From positions 229,430,927 through 229,494,926 of the forward strand of contig NC_084481.1 of the NCBI RefSeq assembly GCF_030035675.1: 64,000 nucleotides of DNA, given 5' to 3'. Shown here piece after piece: positions 20,723 through 33,202 of this stretch; within the stretch, counting starts at the first letter, position 1; each line of letters opens with the position of its first letter. Position numbers and translations under genes: made by a program. The notes beneath the pieces were generated by a model, which was not told the DNA's origin, made no database searches, and worked only from the letters and a program-made list of their open reading frames with translations. This stretch comes from Rhineura floridana. Taxonomy: Eukaryota > Chordata > Lepidosauria > Squamata > Rhineuridae.

Positions 20723-21680
20723 ACTTTATTTTATTTTTCTGTTTGGTCTAACTGTTTTTCCATAGCATTTATTGTACTAATTGAATCTTTAATGAAACTC
20801 AATGCAAGTAATGGTTTTTTAAAAAAAATTGTGGCAGTGTGACCTGTTTAGTACAGTCTCACTTTTTTGTGCAGAGGAGCATTGTGTTGAAATCTCAGTT
20901 GGCTGACTGAATATATGCTGCTTTTACTCCTGGGTCAATGGGAGTACATTTTTTTTTGGTGAGCTGTTATGTTGGCAACATCCACTAATAGCTAACTGGT
21001 CTCTTTCTTCCCCCCCTCCCCCCTTGAGATATGCAGCTTCCTCTTTGTTTCTGCAAATCTGATTAATTGAGCTGGAAGAGAGTCTGGGATCATTCAGTCA
21101 GCCTCCTGATTGGAGATGGGATAATCTACTCACTAGCACCTGCTTCCACCCCCCCCCAACCTTATAGTATGTATGCCACAACCACAGAGCTAGTACACTA
21201 AAGAAAAGTTCTTTTCTTTGTTGTGGCTTCAGAGCCATTTACGCTTATGGTCTTAGTAAATAGTGCAGATACTTCGGATATGCTGAGTAACCACACTTCC
21301 TCTACTTTTTTTCTGTCTGCATTGTCTTCTTGATGTTTTGAAAGAACTACATTTTTTCCGCTCAGGATTTGCTTCTCAAATTATTTAATTCAAGAAATGA
21401 GGTACATTTACATGAGTCAGTCTGAGGCTAGATGGGAATTGCACGACCTCCAGCTAAGTCCAAGGAAACAATCTATGTGTATGGAAGGACTTCAGATTCA
21501 CAAGTCTATTGCATAGAGATAGATGTAATAGATGTGTATGTATATTAGATTTCTGGTATGATATGAAAAAGTGTTTTTAAGTCATAGTATGCTTTGTAAG
21601 AGCTTACCTCTTAAAAATGTGAGACATGGCTCTAAGCAGACAAAGATTAAAGGTTTAGGGTTTTTAAAAGTATGGTCTGG
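20723..21680. other. Intron 1 sequence without recognised features
   Basis: No gene or repeat recognised. Confidence 0.4.
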
Positions 21681-21685
21681 TTCAT

Positions 21686-22165
21686 AGAATGATTGACTCA
21701 TAGAATAGTAGAGTTGTAAGGGGCCTATAAGACCATTGAGTCCAACCCTTTGCTCAAAGCAGGAATCCAACTAAAAGCATCCCTGGCAGGTGCCTGTCCA
21801 GCTGCCTCTTGAATGCCTCCAGTGTTGGAGAGCTCACCAACTCCGTAGGTCATTGGTTCTATTGTCTTACTGCTCTAACAGTTAAGAAGTTTTCCCTAAT
21901 ATTCAGTTGAAATCTGGCTTCCTGCAACTTGAGCCCATTATTCTGTGTCCTGAACTTTGGGATGATCGAGAGGAGATCCTGGCCCTCCTCTGTGTGACAA
22001 CCTTTCAAGTACTTCAAGAGTGCTATGATATCATATCTCCCCTCAGTCTTCTCTTCTCCAGGCTAAACATGCCAAGTTCTTTCAGTCTCTCCTCATAGGG
22101 CTTTGCTTCCAATCCCCTGATCATCCTTGTTGCCCTTCTCTGAACCTGTTCCAGTTTATTCTCCT
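21686..22165 (-). mobile_element. CR1 LINE 3' end, ATTCTATG-tail subfamily
   Basis: The left end has CATAGAATGATTGACTCATAG, a degraded octamer tail. It then reads the reverse complement of the CR1 3' UTR and C-terminal ORF2: GAGTCCAACCC, GCAGGAATCCAACTAAAAGC, GAAATCTGGCTTCCTGCAAC, CTCCCCTCAGTCTTCTCTTC, CCTCATAGGGCTTTGCTTCC, CCTTGTTGCCCTTCTCTGAA. The same subfamily occurs at 36,070, 39,450 and 56,525. Confidence 0.88.
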
Positions 22166-22264
22166 TTTGCATCCCATATATGACTCTATGACTTACTCTC
22201 TACACCAACACTGTGTTCTAAAAGGAAAAAGTGGGGTTCATAATGTGATGCCAGTGTTTTCTGG

Positions 22265-22460
22265 GCATGGTCTCAGACTTACTTCTGAGTAAACATGCAG
22301 AGTTCAGTGGGACTTGCTCCCAGGTAAAGGCAGGCTGCAATCCTGTGCAGACTTACCAGGGAAATAAGCACTATTGCAGTAATGGAACTTTCTTTGAAGT
22401 AAATAGTATTAATGGAATTTACTTTGGCCTAAACATGCATAGGATTGTGCTACAAATCTC
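22265..22460. repeat. Short hairpin repeats (GCTGCAATCC type)
   Basis: Contains ACTTACTTCTGAGTAAACAT, GTTCAGTGGGACTTGCTCCC, GGCTGCAATCCTGTGCA and CATAGGATTGTGCTA, blocks shared with 10,433-10,604 and with the interior of 46,791-47,690. Non-coding. Confidence 0.5.
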
Positions 22461-24419
22461 TCCTTTGCCTTTGCTTCCTTTGCTGTAGTTTCTTTGCAGT
22501 TAAATTGCCAGACTTTTAACCTGATTTGGCTCCACTAGGGGAAATAAATATTAAATGAAACAGAAAACTTTAAACATTATTCTAGCAGTTCACTCCTCTT
22601 GAACTGTGATTTGAGAATTTTGGAAGAGATCTGAGAATGGATTTAAATTTAACTTTGCCTCTGGGTGGAAAATGACAGTATTATTTTCACACACACTTGG
22701 CTTGAGCAGTCTAATAGAAGTTGTAGCCCTGAGGCTTGATTTTGGATAGGAGGAGTCCCAGAGGCTTCACTGAAATTTGCAAGTGGTACAGCCCCTCTGA
22801 AAAGCTACATGTAAGGCAGTTAGTTAAGATTAAATAACAGAATGGCTTTTTATTTTGGTAGCAAGGTTAATATGTTTAGTTGTTTATAACATTCTCATTC
22901 TGAAGCTTTGCGTTATTATGTATAACAAGGGCCTGGGTTTGTGTGCCATGCTGAATCAAACTATGATTTATTGTGAAGGAGCAAGCATGCTGATGAACAG
23001 CACGAAAATTGCAGCTGCTACACTCCTCCCCGATCCTCTTGCTGCTGTGCTACTGGGAGCTAAGGTGGCTTAGCTTAGCATTACATATGCCTTGTACTTG
23101 TGGTTTCTCTTGGTCTGTACAAACGGCAAACTGTAACCCGGGGCAGCAGTGCACATGAGTAGCTGTCCTACCAGATTTGTGGATTTAGTATACTCCTCAC
23201 TGTAATTAAATGCCTTTCTATGCAGGAATTTCAAGTCACCTACCACAAAAGGTCAAACATAGTCGCTGCTTAAGCAGAATTAAATATGGTATTAAAATGT
23301 GCAATGTAAACCTTTCTAATAATGCTATTCATCTAGTGACTTCTGATTATAGCGAATTATGTACATAAAGTTTGCCACTCATATGCATAGTGGAGAGTTT
23401 CTCAGCTGTTTTTAAAACCACGTGGTAGGTTTTTCCCACTTACATTCAGAACAGTCTTGCCATAGTGAGCCTGTTCAAAGAAAAAAGCCTGTTAGCCCTT
23501 CCCAAGTTTAGCTTAGAGAAAAATTAACGTATCCAGACTTGGGGGTAGACAGGCCTCCCCCCCCACCTCCTTCCTTTTCTGTCTGCCCCTGCATGTGACT
23601 CTATTGTGGTCTCCTGTGGAGGGGTGTGTATGGATAAGAGGCTGTACAATGGAGAGGGAAGGTAAAGATTTGCAAAGGGGAGAGAGTGAGACAAGATGGA
23701 GGACATCTCCTCGTCTTTCCTGCTTGCTTTCCCCTAGGTTTGAGAACTGGTGAGGTGTAACAGCATTCAATTTCTGACCTGTTGTCTATATTGAATTACT
23801 AATGCAATAATTGGAGTTGAATATTGCACTTTTTGCTGTTCTGCCTCAAGCCACAAGGAGCATAACCTGACTTTCAAGTCCTGAAAGGATCTGAAGCCTC
23901 CAAAGTGTGGTGTAAGAAGAAAATTTTTGAGCAGGCATAAAAATGGCTGAGTTGGTATGTTGCTAACATAACTTTGTAAGCTTTCCAGGATCACTTCAGG
24001 TCAATTTCAGTGTGTATTGGTATGTAGTAATGTCCAGTATCTGTAGTCCTCTTCTGCTGTGAAAAGAATGGTGAGGGCTCAAACTAGATAGGGGTGCACG
24101 TGCCCAGCTCCAACATCCCTGTGTGTGCTGGCCTTGTCCCATCTCCTAATTCATGAAGTTCTTAAGAGGTATTTTGAGTATGTTTAGCTCAGTGCAGTTG
24201 GTTCCCATTTGAAGGGAGAGTTCTAACTGTGTTTAACTGAATGTGGTTAGAATTCTTCAGAATGCACACTTAGTAAGTGAAGATTGGGAGAAGAAGGGCT
24301 GGCATGTATGCATGCCTCTCAAAGAGTTCAAGGCTTTGCCTGTTCTTTTGAACACCTGAAGAAAGCTTCTGTTATGTTGGACTTCTGGAGGTAGAGCCAC
24401 TGACATCGATTGGGTGATA
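22461..24419. other. Intron 1 sequence without recognised features
   Basis: About 2 kb with no gene or repeat I recognise. Confidence 0.4.
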
Positions 24420-24427
24420 GGTTAGAA

Positions 24428-24929
24428 GAGAGGTGGGGAACCTCCAGTCTGTATGCCAGATCAAGTCTGGCATGGGTCTTAGTTTGGCCCTCAGGGTTTG
24501 TTTCCCCCCAAGCCTTACCCATCTGCCCTACACCTGACATCACATGTAATGTCAGGTGTGGGGCTGGTAGAGATGCAGCTGCAAAAGAACAACTGGGAAC
24601 CTTAAAGAGTACTGATCAGTGCTTACAGCAAGCTCCAGTGGGATCAGGGACTCTATAGTGAAACTGATTTCTGTTCAAAGTTGGGCTTGCTGCAAGTGCT
24701 AATATTACTTTTCATCAGTGGCTCAAATTCAAGCAGATTATGCAAAGGATGTTTCTCTGCAGAAACGGCTTAGGTTATTCCTACAAAGGAAAATGCTCTT
24801 TTTTGGGCCACTTGATATTGTTGTGATATTGGATAATTGACAGATGAGCAGCCTGTCAAAATGACCCATGTTAGATGGGGAGGTCAGGATCCAGCAGATG
24901 AGGTGGGGAGGTCAGATTTCCCACCCCTG
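24428..24929. mobile_element. Non-autonomous hAT transposon, 502 bp
   Basis: Left end GAGAGGTGGGGAACCTCCAG; right end AGATTTCCCACCCCTG, whose complement CAGGGGTGGGAAATCT gives the usual hAT CAGGGGTGGG start. Flanking 8-bp duplications are GGTTAGAA (24,420-24,427) and GCTTAGAA (24,930-24,937), one mismatch. There is no transposase. Confidence 0.8.
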
Positions 24930-24937
24930 GCTTAGAA

Positions 24938-26139
24938 TGTTCAGATGCTCAGGGTGTTCAGTTGCTTGGGGAACTTGAGCAGTTTGAACTCCAGATGCTG
25001 TAAAGGAAGGGATAGCTGTTCATATCAACAGTTGACTGGGATTAAAGCCATACACAAGGAGTTAACTAAGGACTGGAACAAGGTTCCAGAGATAATGTCT
25101 GGTGTGCATGTTAAGCTAAGTCCCGCTTTGACATTAGATGACTGAAGTTCAGGCTTGCTTCTCTGCAGCTCATCGTACTCCAGTTCAGTTACTTATTTCC
25201 TTGTACCACTGATCACCATTTACAATTGCACCTGATTTGACAAATTGGTTTGCTTTGTACTTGCCCACCAAACCAGGATTTCAAGCCACAGTTTGAAGCT
25301 GGTTTGCAATTTCGTTTGAAGGGAAAATGTACAGCTGGCCAATTTGCCCGTTAAGGTGCAATGGTAAATGATAGTTTGTGCTAAGTAGGAAATAAGTGAA
25401 TGAATTGGAGTCTGATGAGTGTGTGTGGGGAGGCAGCATGTGAGCCTGAGATTTGATCATGTGATGACAAACCATAATCTGGCAGTGTGCGTTTGAATCA
25501 AGAGAATGGGACAGTGAGGGTTTAGGAAAGGTGCAGCCCTGGCAATTGAGTGAGAAATGGAAACCTGAAAGAGAATTAGATGGAAGAGAGTGAGGCTTGA
25601 GAAAGATGTTAGAGGAAACAGGAAATTGATGCAAGACGGGACAGTCAGATAAAGAATTCTGAAGAAATTATACAAAGGTCACCAGTGTGGTGCCCTTTAG
25701 CACTTCAGCCAGCATAGCCAATGGTCAGAGATGACCAACAGCATCTGGAAGGCACCCTGTTAGCTACCTCAGAACTACACAAGATGAGGAGGATAAGAAG
25801 GAGACAAGTGGTTTCAAGAGATAGACCCTCTATCTTGTTCTGGGGCTTGGAGTCTGCAGGGGAAGTGGTAGCTATTACCAGAGCCTCTTCCAGTTGGAGT
25901 TGGAATCTGGACAGCTCCCTTTGGGCTTTGCAGGCTGAATTTTGGAAGCTGTTAGCTCAATCAAGGATCGGAGTCATCTGAAGGCTTAATAAGAGGAAAT
26001 TCCCTGCCAGCCTTTATAGTGGCTCCCCCCCCCCTTGGAAGCATGTGATCTTTTAAGGATCCATAGGTCATTCTGAAGAACTAGGAATTGTGGGAAATGG
26101 GGCTTAGAAGATAGAAATGAAGCAGGACTTACTGAATTC
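24938..26139. other. Intron 1 sequence without recognised features
   Basis: Frames on both strands are short and unlike any family I know. Confidence 0.4.
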
Positions 26140-26477
26140 TGAAGCCAATAATTTGTTTTTTGCAAACACATTTTTTGACATGGATGTCACCAAATCGTCA
26201 ATATAGGAATCAAATTGATTATATAATTGGTAACAGAAGGTGGAGAAGTTCCATATTCCTGCGAAAACAAGACCAGGAGCCAACTGTGGTACAGATCATG
26301 AATTGGTCGTATCAAAAACCAGAATAAAGCTAAAGAAAAACAACAAAGCAATCATAATGCCAAAGTACAATTTAAATAACATCCCAGAAGAATATAAAGA
26401 TCAAATAAGGAACAGATTTGAGGCTTTAAACTTAGTTAACAGAGAACCAGAAGAACTATGGAGTGAAGTCAGAGACA
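26140..26477 (+). mobile_element. Bov-B LINE endonuclease-region fragment
   Basis: Frames encode the end of the Bov-B AP endonuclease domain and the linker to RT: FFANTFFDMDV, then KTRPGANCGTDHELVVSKTR, with the conserved GxDHxL endonuclease motif visible as GTDHELV, then LNNIPEEYKDQIRNRFEALN. A frameshift or stop separates the first piece from the second near 26,220. It lacks both ends and stops at an L2 tail. Confidence 0.85.
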
Positions 26478-26478
26478 T

Positions 26479-26509
<31 letters not shown>

Positions 26510-26585
26510 TATACCGCCCCTTAGCCGAAGCTCTCTGGGCGGTTTACAATAACTAAAAACGTTAAAAACAAATATACAAAATTAT
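26478..26585 (-). repeat. L2-like LINE tail with TTTA repeat
   Basis: An ATTT microsatellite (26,477-26,509) followed by ATACCGCCCCTTAGCCGAAG and CTCTGGGCGGTTTACAATAA, which is the reverse complement of the L2 tail seen on the + strand at 62,750-62,905. Confidence 0.7.
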
Positions 26586-29500
26586 CAGGGAAGAATGCAC
26601 GCTGCTGCGTGGCTGTGGAGTAGGAGAAGCCACACAGGAGTCATTTTGGAGTCTCTGGATGATGGGAGAGCTACGACCTTAGTCTAGGGTATTGTAGAAG
26701 GGGGGTGCTGCTAGTTCCCTACCAAGCTGGGTAACTGGAAAGTCATCAGAATCAGAGTCTTCCTTAGACCAACATTGGAATCCTGAGGCAGAGACATGTT
26801 ACTGACTGCAACAAGTGGGAAGTGGCCTGAACAGTTGGAACCTGAGGCAACAGCGGGTAACAGAGACGTGTTGCTGAAGAAAGGAGGAGCCAAGGGCAGA
26901 GCAGGACCAGGGCAAACTGTAGACAGAAAGCAGAAATTGCTCCCTCTAGACCCCATTGGCAGAAAGGATGTGAGTAGGCCTGAATTTCACCTGAAATTCT
27001 TTACCTGAAAACTTTGTTTTAAATAGATATTTGGTCTGATGGCAATGAGAAAACACTGGATGGGGGAAGTTGCAGTAGATTAGGAAAGTACAGTACCTCT
27101 TAAACATTAATTAAGCCTAATGGGTTTTTGAAGAGTCTTCTTTGGGGATATTATATATATAAAATTATACATATCTAATGTAACTAGTTTTCAAAACATG
27201 TTGAGCTTAGTAAATCACTCATTCAGTGCACCTTAAAAGTTGTTTGCTCTATTGCTTCTGTTTTCTTGCTGCTCCCTTTTTTTGGTTCCTTAGAGAAAAA
27301 CCCAGGACTGGGTGCTGCACTGTCTGGCTGCCTGCATGGCCCTGACTTTCTTCTTCCATAAGGATTATGGGCTCTTCTTAGGAAACACTTGTGGAGGCAG
27401 GTGCACAGCTTAATACGGTAGTGTCCAGTCTCAAAGTGCAGCTGTTGGGAAATAACAGCAGGTGTCTCAAGCATTTGGCTGTTCTTTCTTCTCTGAGTGG
27501 TAGCTCCCATGATTGTTTTTGCCTTCTGGCGGGAAGCACAATGCTGAGGTGGCAGCCCTGCCCAGCTTTCTCTGTTGTTCCTTGGGGGAAAGGCAAGGAA
27601 AGAGCTGCTTGCTTAGGCTGCTTCCAGATACCTGTTCACATCATAAGAGGAGGGGAACGGGCTTCTTGTCTCTGAATCTGAGCTTTGGAGAGACTGAAGC
27701 AGCAAAATGTACATATACCTTGCCAAGAATGTCAAAGAGAATTTATAGTTGCTGACTTCCTGTGTTTTTAACAGACAAACATTCAGCAGGTGAAGCTTTT
27801 CCATACATTATCTCCATGTAGGAAATGCTTCAACAGTTGGATTTCTCTCTTGTTAAAGGCACAGTAGTCTGCCAGGAAAAGAAACTTTTCAGTGCTATAT
27901 ATGGAGCTTTCAAGCTGCCCTCAATAACGTTACTTTCATTTCTGGGGATATCTGAAAAGCTGACTGTGCACTGCAGAAGCATTAATGAACTATGCCACAG
28001 CCATTCTTTGCTTCAAGGAATGTTGCATCACACACTCTCTTGTAGATTAGAAAGCGTAGATAAATTTTGATTGGAGAGGGCTTGCAAAATTTCCCCCTTT
28101 GAACTGAGGGAAGAAGAAAAATCCAAAGCTATTGGGCTCAAAGATTTTCCATCACACGGCTTACTTCTTAAACTTACTAGTAATCTCCTAGACCAACTTT
28201 TCCCAAATGTTTACTAAGAAAGTCCACAAACACAATTTCTCCTTTGTTTTGGGCTTACCTGATAGTTTCAAACTCTGCCCTTGAAAATAAACCTTCTCTC
28301 ACTCTTTGTATGGCATGGACCAAAAAACGGGGGGCAACGAGTATTACAGGTTCTGTGTAAGCACAAAAGAACATATAACTGATACTGGCTATAGAAATGC
28401 AATGCATTGATTATTTCGGCTTTTCTCTTAAAAAGAATTCTAATCCTTACGGTTGCAGATATGCCTAAACCATATGTAGGCGGCGAATGGTAAAATCTCC
28501 AAAGCCATGTCTGACATGATTTGACACTAGAATATATATCAGAGGTAAGCGAAATTCAGAAACTAATTGCTGTCTATGTCCCAAACAGTGAGGAGGGAGT
28601 TTGGGCAAGGAAGTGCTGTCATTGTCACGAAATAGGGGCCTAACCACTGGCGGAGAAAGCAGCAAAGTATGACCTGCTTCATGCCTGTACAGTAATTCCT
28701 TCACTTTCTATTCTTATTTATATCTTCCTTGACTGCCTCTCTGTCCCTTCAGTGCTTATCTTTTAATTTCTTTGAAGGTGAATAAATTTTTCAAGCTCAG
28801 CTTGTCTTGGCATTCAGCAACTACTGTCACAATCTCTTCTACCTTTAAAAGGGTTTTGGCTAGTTTGTATGTGCGGCCAGAATAAGAATTGTTGGAGGTT
28901 CTTTTCTAATACCTTGCAAGACTTTTGGAGTGGTTGTAGGCTTTCATCTATTTCTTGTGGAAAAGATCAGTGTATACAATCTGCAACCACTTTTAAAACT
29001 ATTTTTAAAATACGGATTGATATATTTATTGGAATAATTTAAAATCAAATCCTAGAAAATCCAGCATTCCTGCTGTGAATAGTGGGTGGAAGAAGAGAAA
29101 TAACAGATGTGCATGCACACCTAGCTTGTGTATCATCTTTAAAATGTAAAGGAAGTAAAAATTCATTGGCATGTGCCATCAAGAAAAAGATGCCATATGT
29201 AGTGATCATATGGAAGAAAATGGACATTACTGAAATGGACTGTATGTATGGTCCTTGCTATTATAGACCATTTGGTATTACGTGATCATGTAAACTCTTA
29301 CCTGTCTGTTGGTTTGGGGATTATGGGGTTAATTTGTTGTTCCCTGCCTGCCAGGAGTCGGTGGATTTCATGGGGGGGGGGAGGCATTTCCATCATTGTC
29401 TGTCTGGGATTGGGAACGGAAAGCCACTATCTACCTTCATTTATGTGTGTTGGTGGTTACCTACCCCAAACTCTTTCTAGGAGTAGCTGACCTATTGAGA

Positions 29501-29655
29501 GGCAGTTCAAGATGGAACTCACAATAAAGATTTGTACACTGTGTGGCAAGAAGCTTGTGGAATCCTAAGTTTGTAGCCTTAGGGAACGTAACTAGATTTG
29601 CATTTAACCCTTTTTTGTTTCATTGATAGATATGTTACTGTAACTTTTGTATATA
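26586..29655. other. Intron 1 sequence without recognised features
   Basis: About 3 kb with no repeat family, exon or RNA gene that I can support. An eleven-base G run lies near 29,370. Confidence 0.4.
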
Positions 29656-29775
29656 ATACATTTTTCCTGTTTTTATTATTAATTTTATTTTATCCATTGT
29701 ATATTTTATGCAGTTTTTATGTACACCACTTAGACATTTTGATGATTAAGCGCTATATAAATAGCTGAAATAACT
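29656..29775 (+). repeat. L2-like LINE tail
   Basis: TACACCACTTAGACATTTTG followed by GATTAAGCGCTATATAAATA is a common vertebrate L2 3' terminus. Severely truncated. Confidence 0.55.
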
Positions 29776-30432
29776 TTTTAAAAAGAACTTAATTTTTTTT
29801 CCCTACTGGGACTGCCAGCACATCTGCATACTGGAGCAGTCATGGGGAATGATCTATGAACAAATACCAATAATCTGTTCAGTTTTTGAGAATAATATTT
29901 GATTTTTTCTGTTGGTATATTACAAGTAAAATATCTGTATTTGAAGCATGCGGATTATCTGTTTTCTGAGTTGTGTGAAGAAAAGCTAGAATTTTTTTTT
30001 GTAATAGCTAGAGTGTCTCCTATTTTCCTACTGAAACTTGTATTTCCTAGGAATTTTCTCTGATTTGGCCAAGGCTTTTTATAAGAAAGTGCTGGAGTGA
30101 TGCCTAATATAGGGCCCACTGCATAGGTTGGTTTAACTGTAGTAACTTTTACAGATGTAACTTTGCATGTCCCATCAGCCTGAGGTGAAACCATTCTGGT
30201 GAATGCTGGCAAACGGACTAGAGATGGCGTTCAAGCTACTGGTAATTTGGAAGGATTGTATGTGCCTTTCTATATGTTTACATATGGAAGGAAAGTAAGT
30301 GAGAGATGCAAGTTGCAATTCTTTTTACTAGGATTGCAGATTTAGGCAAAACGTAAATTATTAATTAATGCACACCCTTAAACACTTGCTAACAAGAAGG
30401 AATGACTCTTGGACTCAGAATTGTTAACACAG
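29776..30432. other. Intron 1 sequence without recognised features
   Basis: No gene or repeat recognised. Confidence 0.4.
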
Positions 30433-30510
30433 TAGGGGTTGTCAACCTTTTTAAGGCCCATGGACACATTTGGATTTTTAAGTGAATGCCATAAGCACCA
30501 CCCCCTACAC
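30433..30510 (+). mobile_element. Possible hAT end fragment
   Basis: GGGGTTGTCAACCTTTTTAA followed by GGCCCATGGACACATTTGG resembles the left end of Charlie-type hAT elements. No right end or duplication found. Confidence 0.35.
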
Positions 30511-30904
30511 ACACATAGAAAAAGAGAAAGTGCATGCACACAAACTTTGCTTTTTAATCTTAGCCTTGTAAAGCACATAGAGGTGAAAGAGGGAAAGAGC
30601 GCCACATTGGTGATCTCTGCAGTATAGGCTGCACATCTGTGTCTTTCTGTTCACTCTTCCCTGTGTCAGATGAAAAATTTAGATGAGTTTTCTTTCCAAT
30701 AAGTATGGCTTTCTTTTTTAATGCAAAGAACTAACAGGCAATTTGCATTAATAGAGCACAGTTGAACTTGAAAGCGTGTTTACATCTTGAAACATACAAT
30801 ACTGAAAGTGTATACTGAAAGAGGCGGTGATCTGACTGCTCCTGAAAGAGCCCATCCTGGACCCATTGGTTTGTGAAAACTACTGACCGCTTGCAAATAC
30901 TCCA

Positions 30905-32945
30905 TTTTTAGGGAAGATGATTGAGACGGTTGTGGCACAGCAGTTGCAAGTACTCTTGGATGAAACAGATTATCTTGACCCATTCCAGTCTGGGTTCAAG
31001 CCTGGTTATGGGATTGAATTGGCCTTGTTTGCCCTGACGGATGACCTTTATAGGGAGAAGGACAGGGGGAGTACGACCCTGTTATTCTTACTTGATCTCC
31101 CAGTGGCTTTTGATACCATTGAGCATGGTATCCTTCTGGGCCGATTTGGTGAGAAGGGTATCGGAGGCACTGTTTTACAGTGGTTCTGATCCTACCTCCA
31201 GGGCCGTTTTCAGAGAATTGCATTGGGTGATTGTCTTTTGCCCCCCTGGCAGTTGTGCTGTGGGGTGCTGCAGGGTACCATATTGTCCCCCATGCTGTTT
31301 AACATCTATATGAAGGCCTTGGGAGTGATCATCAGGAGTTTGGGGTGAGGTGTCGGCAGTATGCTGATGATACCAGCTATTTTTCTCTGTAATATCTGAA
31401 TCGGGAGAGGCCGTGCAAGCCCTGGACCGCTGCCCTGACTCTGTGGTGGGCTGGATGAGGGCCAATAAACTGAGTCTGAATCCTAGCAAGGCAGAGGCAC
31501 TGTGGGTTGGTGGTGCCTGAGTTTGGATAATTGGTCCATTGCCTGCTTTGGATGGGGTCATACTCTCTCTGGAAGAGCATGTTCGTAGTCTGGGGGTACT
31601 CCTGGATCCATCTTTGTCACTAGAGGCCCAGGTGACCTCAGGGGTTAGGAGTGCTTTTTACCAGCTTTGACTGGTAAGACAGCTGAGGCCGTTTCTGGAC
31701 TGGGATAATAATAATAATAATAATTTAATTTTTAGGCCGCCTATCTGGCCGAAGCCACTCTAGGCGGCGTACATATTAAATTCAATAAAATACAAAATAC
31801 AGTAAATACAATAAATACAATAAAATACAAATAATCATCAGTGACAGAATAGCAGCAATTGTAATACATAGCAGTGGGGATTGAGTATATAATTAGCCCA
31901 TCCTGATAGTCTCAAAGGCCTGACCAAACAGCCAAGTTTTTAATGCTCGGCGGAAGGTATCCAGGGAAGGGGCATGTCGAAGATCGAACGGGAGGGAATT
32001 CCAGAGAGTGGAGGCCGCCACCGAAAAAGCCCTCTCTCTAGTCCCCACCAACCTAACTACTTTTGTTGGTGGGATTGAGAGAAGGCCCTGCGTGGCGGAT
32101 CTTGTCGGGCGGCATAGTTGGTGACGCTGGAGGTGCTCCTTCAGATAAACCGGGCCGAAACCATATAGGGATTTAAAGGTTAACACCAACACCTTGAATT
32201 GGGCCCGGAAAACTACTGGAAGCCAGTGTAGATTAAATAATACTGGTGTAATATGATCACGGCGACGGCTGTTTGTAAGCCTGACCACTGTTGTCCACAC
32301 ACTGGTAACCTCCAGGTTGGATTACTTTAATATGCTCTATGTGGAGCTTCCCTTGAGGCTGGTCCGGAAGCTGCAGCTGGTGCAAAATGTGGCACTGTGA
32401 CTGCTCACTGGGGCAAGGTATTGCCAACATGTCACCCTGTTGCTGAAAGAATTGTACTGGCTGCCCATTAGCTATCGGACCAAGTTCAAGGTTCCAGTTT
32501 TGGTGGTCAAAGCCCTACACAGCTTGGGACCAGGATACCTGAAATATCATCTTACCCCTTATATAACTGCTCTCTGCAGGTGAGGGCCTCCTGCAGGCAC
32601 CATCTTATCAGGAGGTTGGTTCCGCACAACATAGGAAGTGGATGTTGTATTGTGGCACCTACCTTTTGGAATTCTCTCTTCTTAAATATTAAGATAGGCT
32701 CCTACGGAAGACCTTCCTCTTTCAACAAGTCTTTTAAGTAGAGACCTTACCCAGTCTGCTTATGTGTTGGAATGGTTTTTCAAGATGTTTTAAAAGCTTT
32801 TTTAAAATACGTTTTGTTGTAATGTTTTAAAGCCTGTTTTTAAGATGCTTTAGAGTGTATTTAATGTTTTCTTTGCCGCCCTGGGCTCCTTCTGGGAGGA
32901 ACGGCAGGATATAAATTTAATAACAATAATAATAATAATGGATCT
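30905..32945 (+). mobile_element. L2-clade LINE with a second L2 inserted
   Basis: The RT region starts at about 30,912 (TVVAQQLQVLLDETDYLDPF, QSGFKPGYG, then LDLPVAFDTIEHGILLGRF, where A-F-D-T is RT motif A). Motif C (YADDT) is recognisable near 31,355 with a frame change. The C-terminal part resumes at 32,279 and ends with CTGGGCTCCTTCTGGGAGGA, GATATAAATTT and an AAT repeat tail. 31,707-32,278 is a later insertion. Multiple stops and frameshifts make it inactive. 5'-truncated. Confidence 0.88.
31707..32278 (-). mobile_element. L2-type LINE 3' end inserted in another L2
   Basis: Opposite orientation to its host. It begins at the left with an (ATA) repeat tail and GGCCGCCTATCTGGCCGAAG. An open frame on the minus strand (to 31,893) encodes ITPVLFNLHWLPVVFRAQFK, VLVLTFKSLYGFGPVYLKEH, FSVAASTLWNSLPFDLRHAP, RRALKTWLFGQAF. 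The subfamily differs from the host copy, and the open frame shows it is younger. Confidence 0.88.
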
Positions 32946-33152
32946 TCAACAGTGATTTTTCTGAAGTCATAATAATTCTGGTATGTTTCTAGAATATTCA
33001 GTTTTTCCAAACTGAAACACAAGCGTATTTTCTTTATAACAAGTAGTAGGTTTCTTTTGATATAAGCTGTAAATTACCATATGCTCAAGAGTACTGTCCT
33101 TTTCCTGCAGGATCCCAAAAGTAGCTTTCTCGAACCTTCTAAATATGCCAAT
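32946..33152. other. Unassigned intron 1 sequence
   Basis: No gene or repeat recognised. Confidence 0.35.
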
Positions 33153-33202
33153 GGAAATGGACTGCCTTGAAGTCGATTCCAACTCATGGCAACCCTATGA
33201 AT
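33153..33202 (-). repeat. Sauria SINE / Bov-B tail fragment
   Basis: ATGGACTGCCTTGAAGTCGA and CCAACTCATGGCAACCCTAT are the reverse complement of the last 45 bp of a Sauria SINE. Confidence 0.75.
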
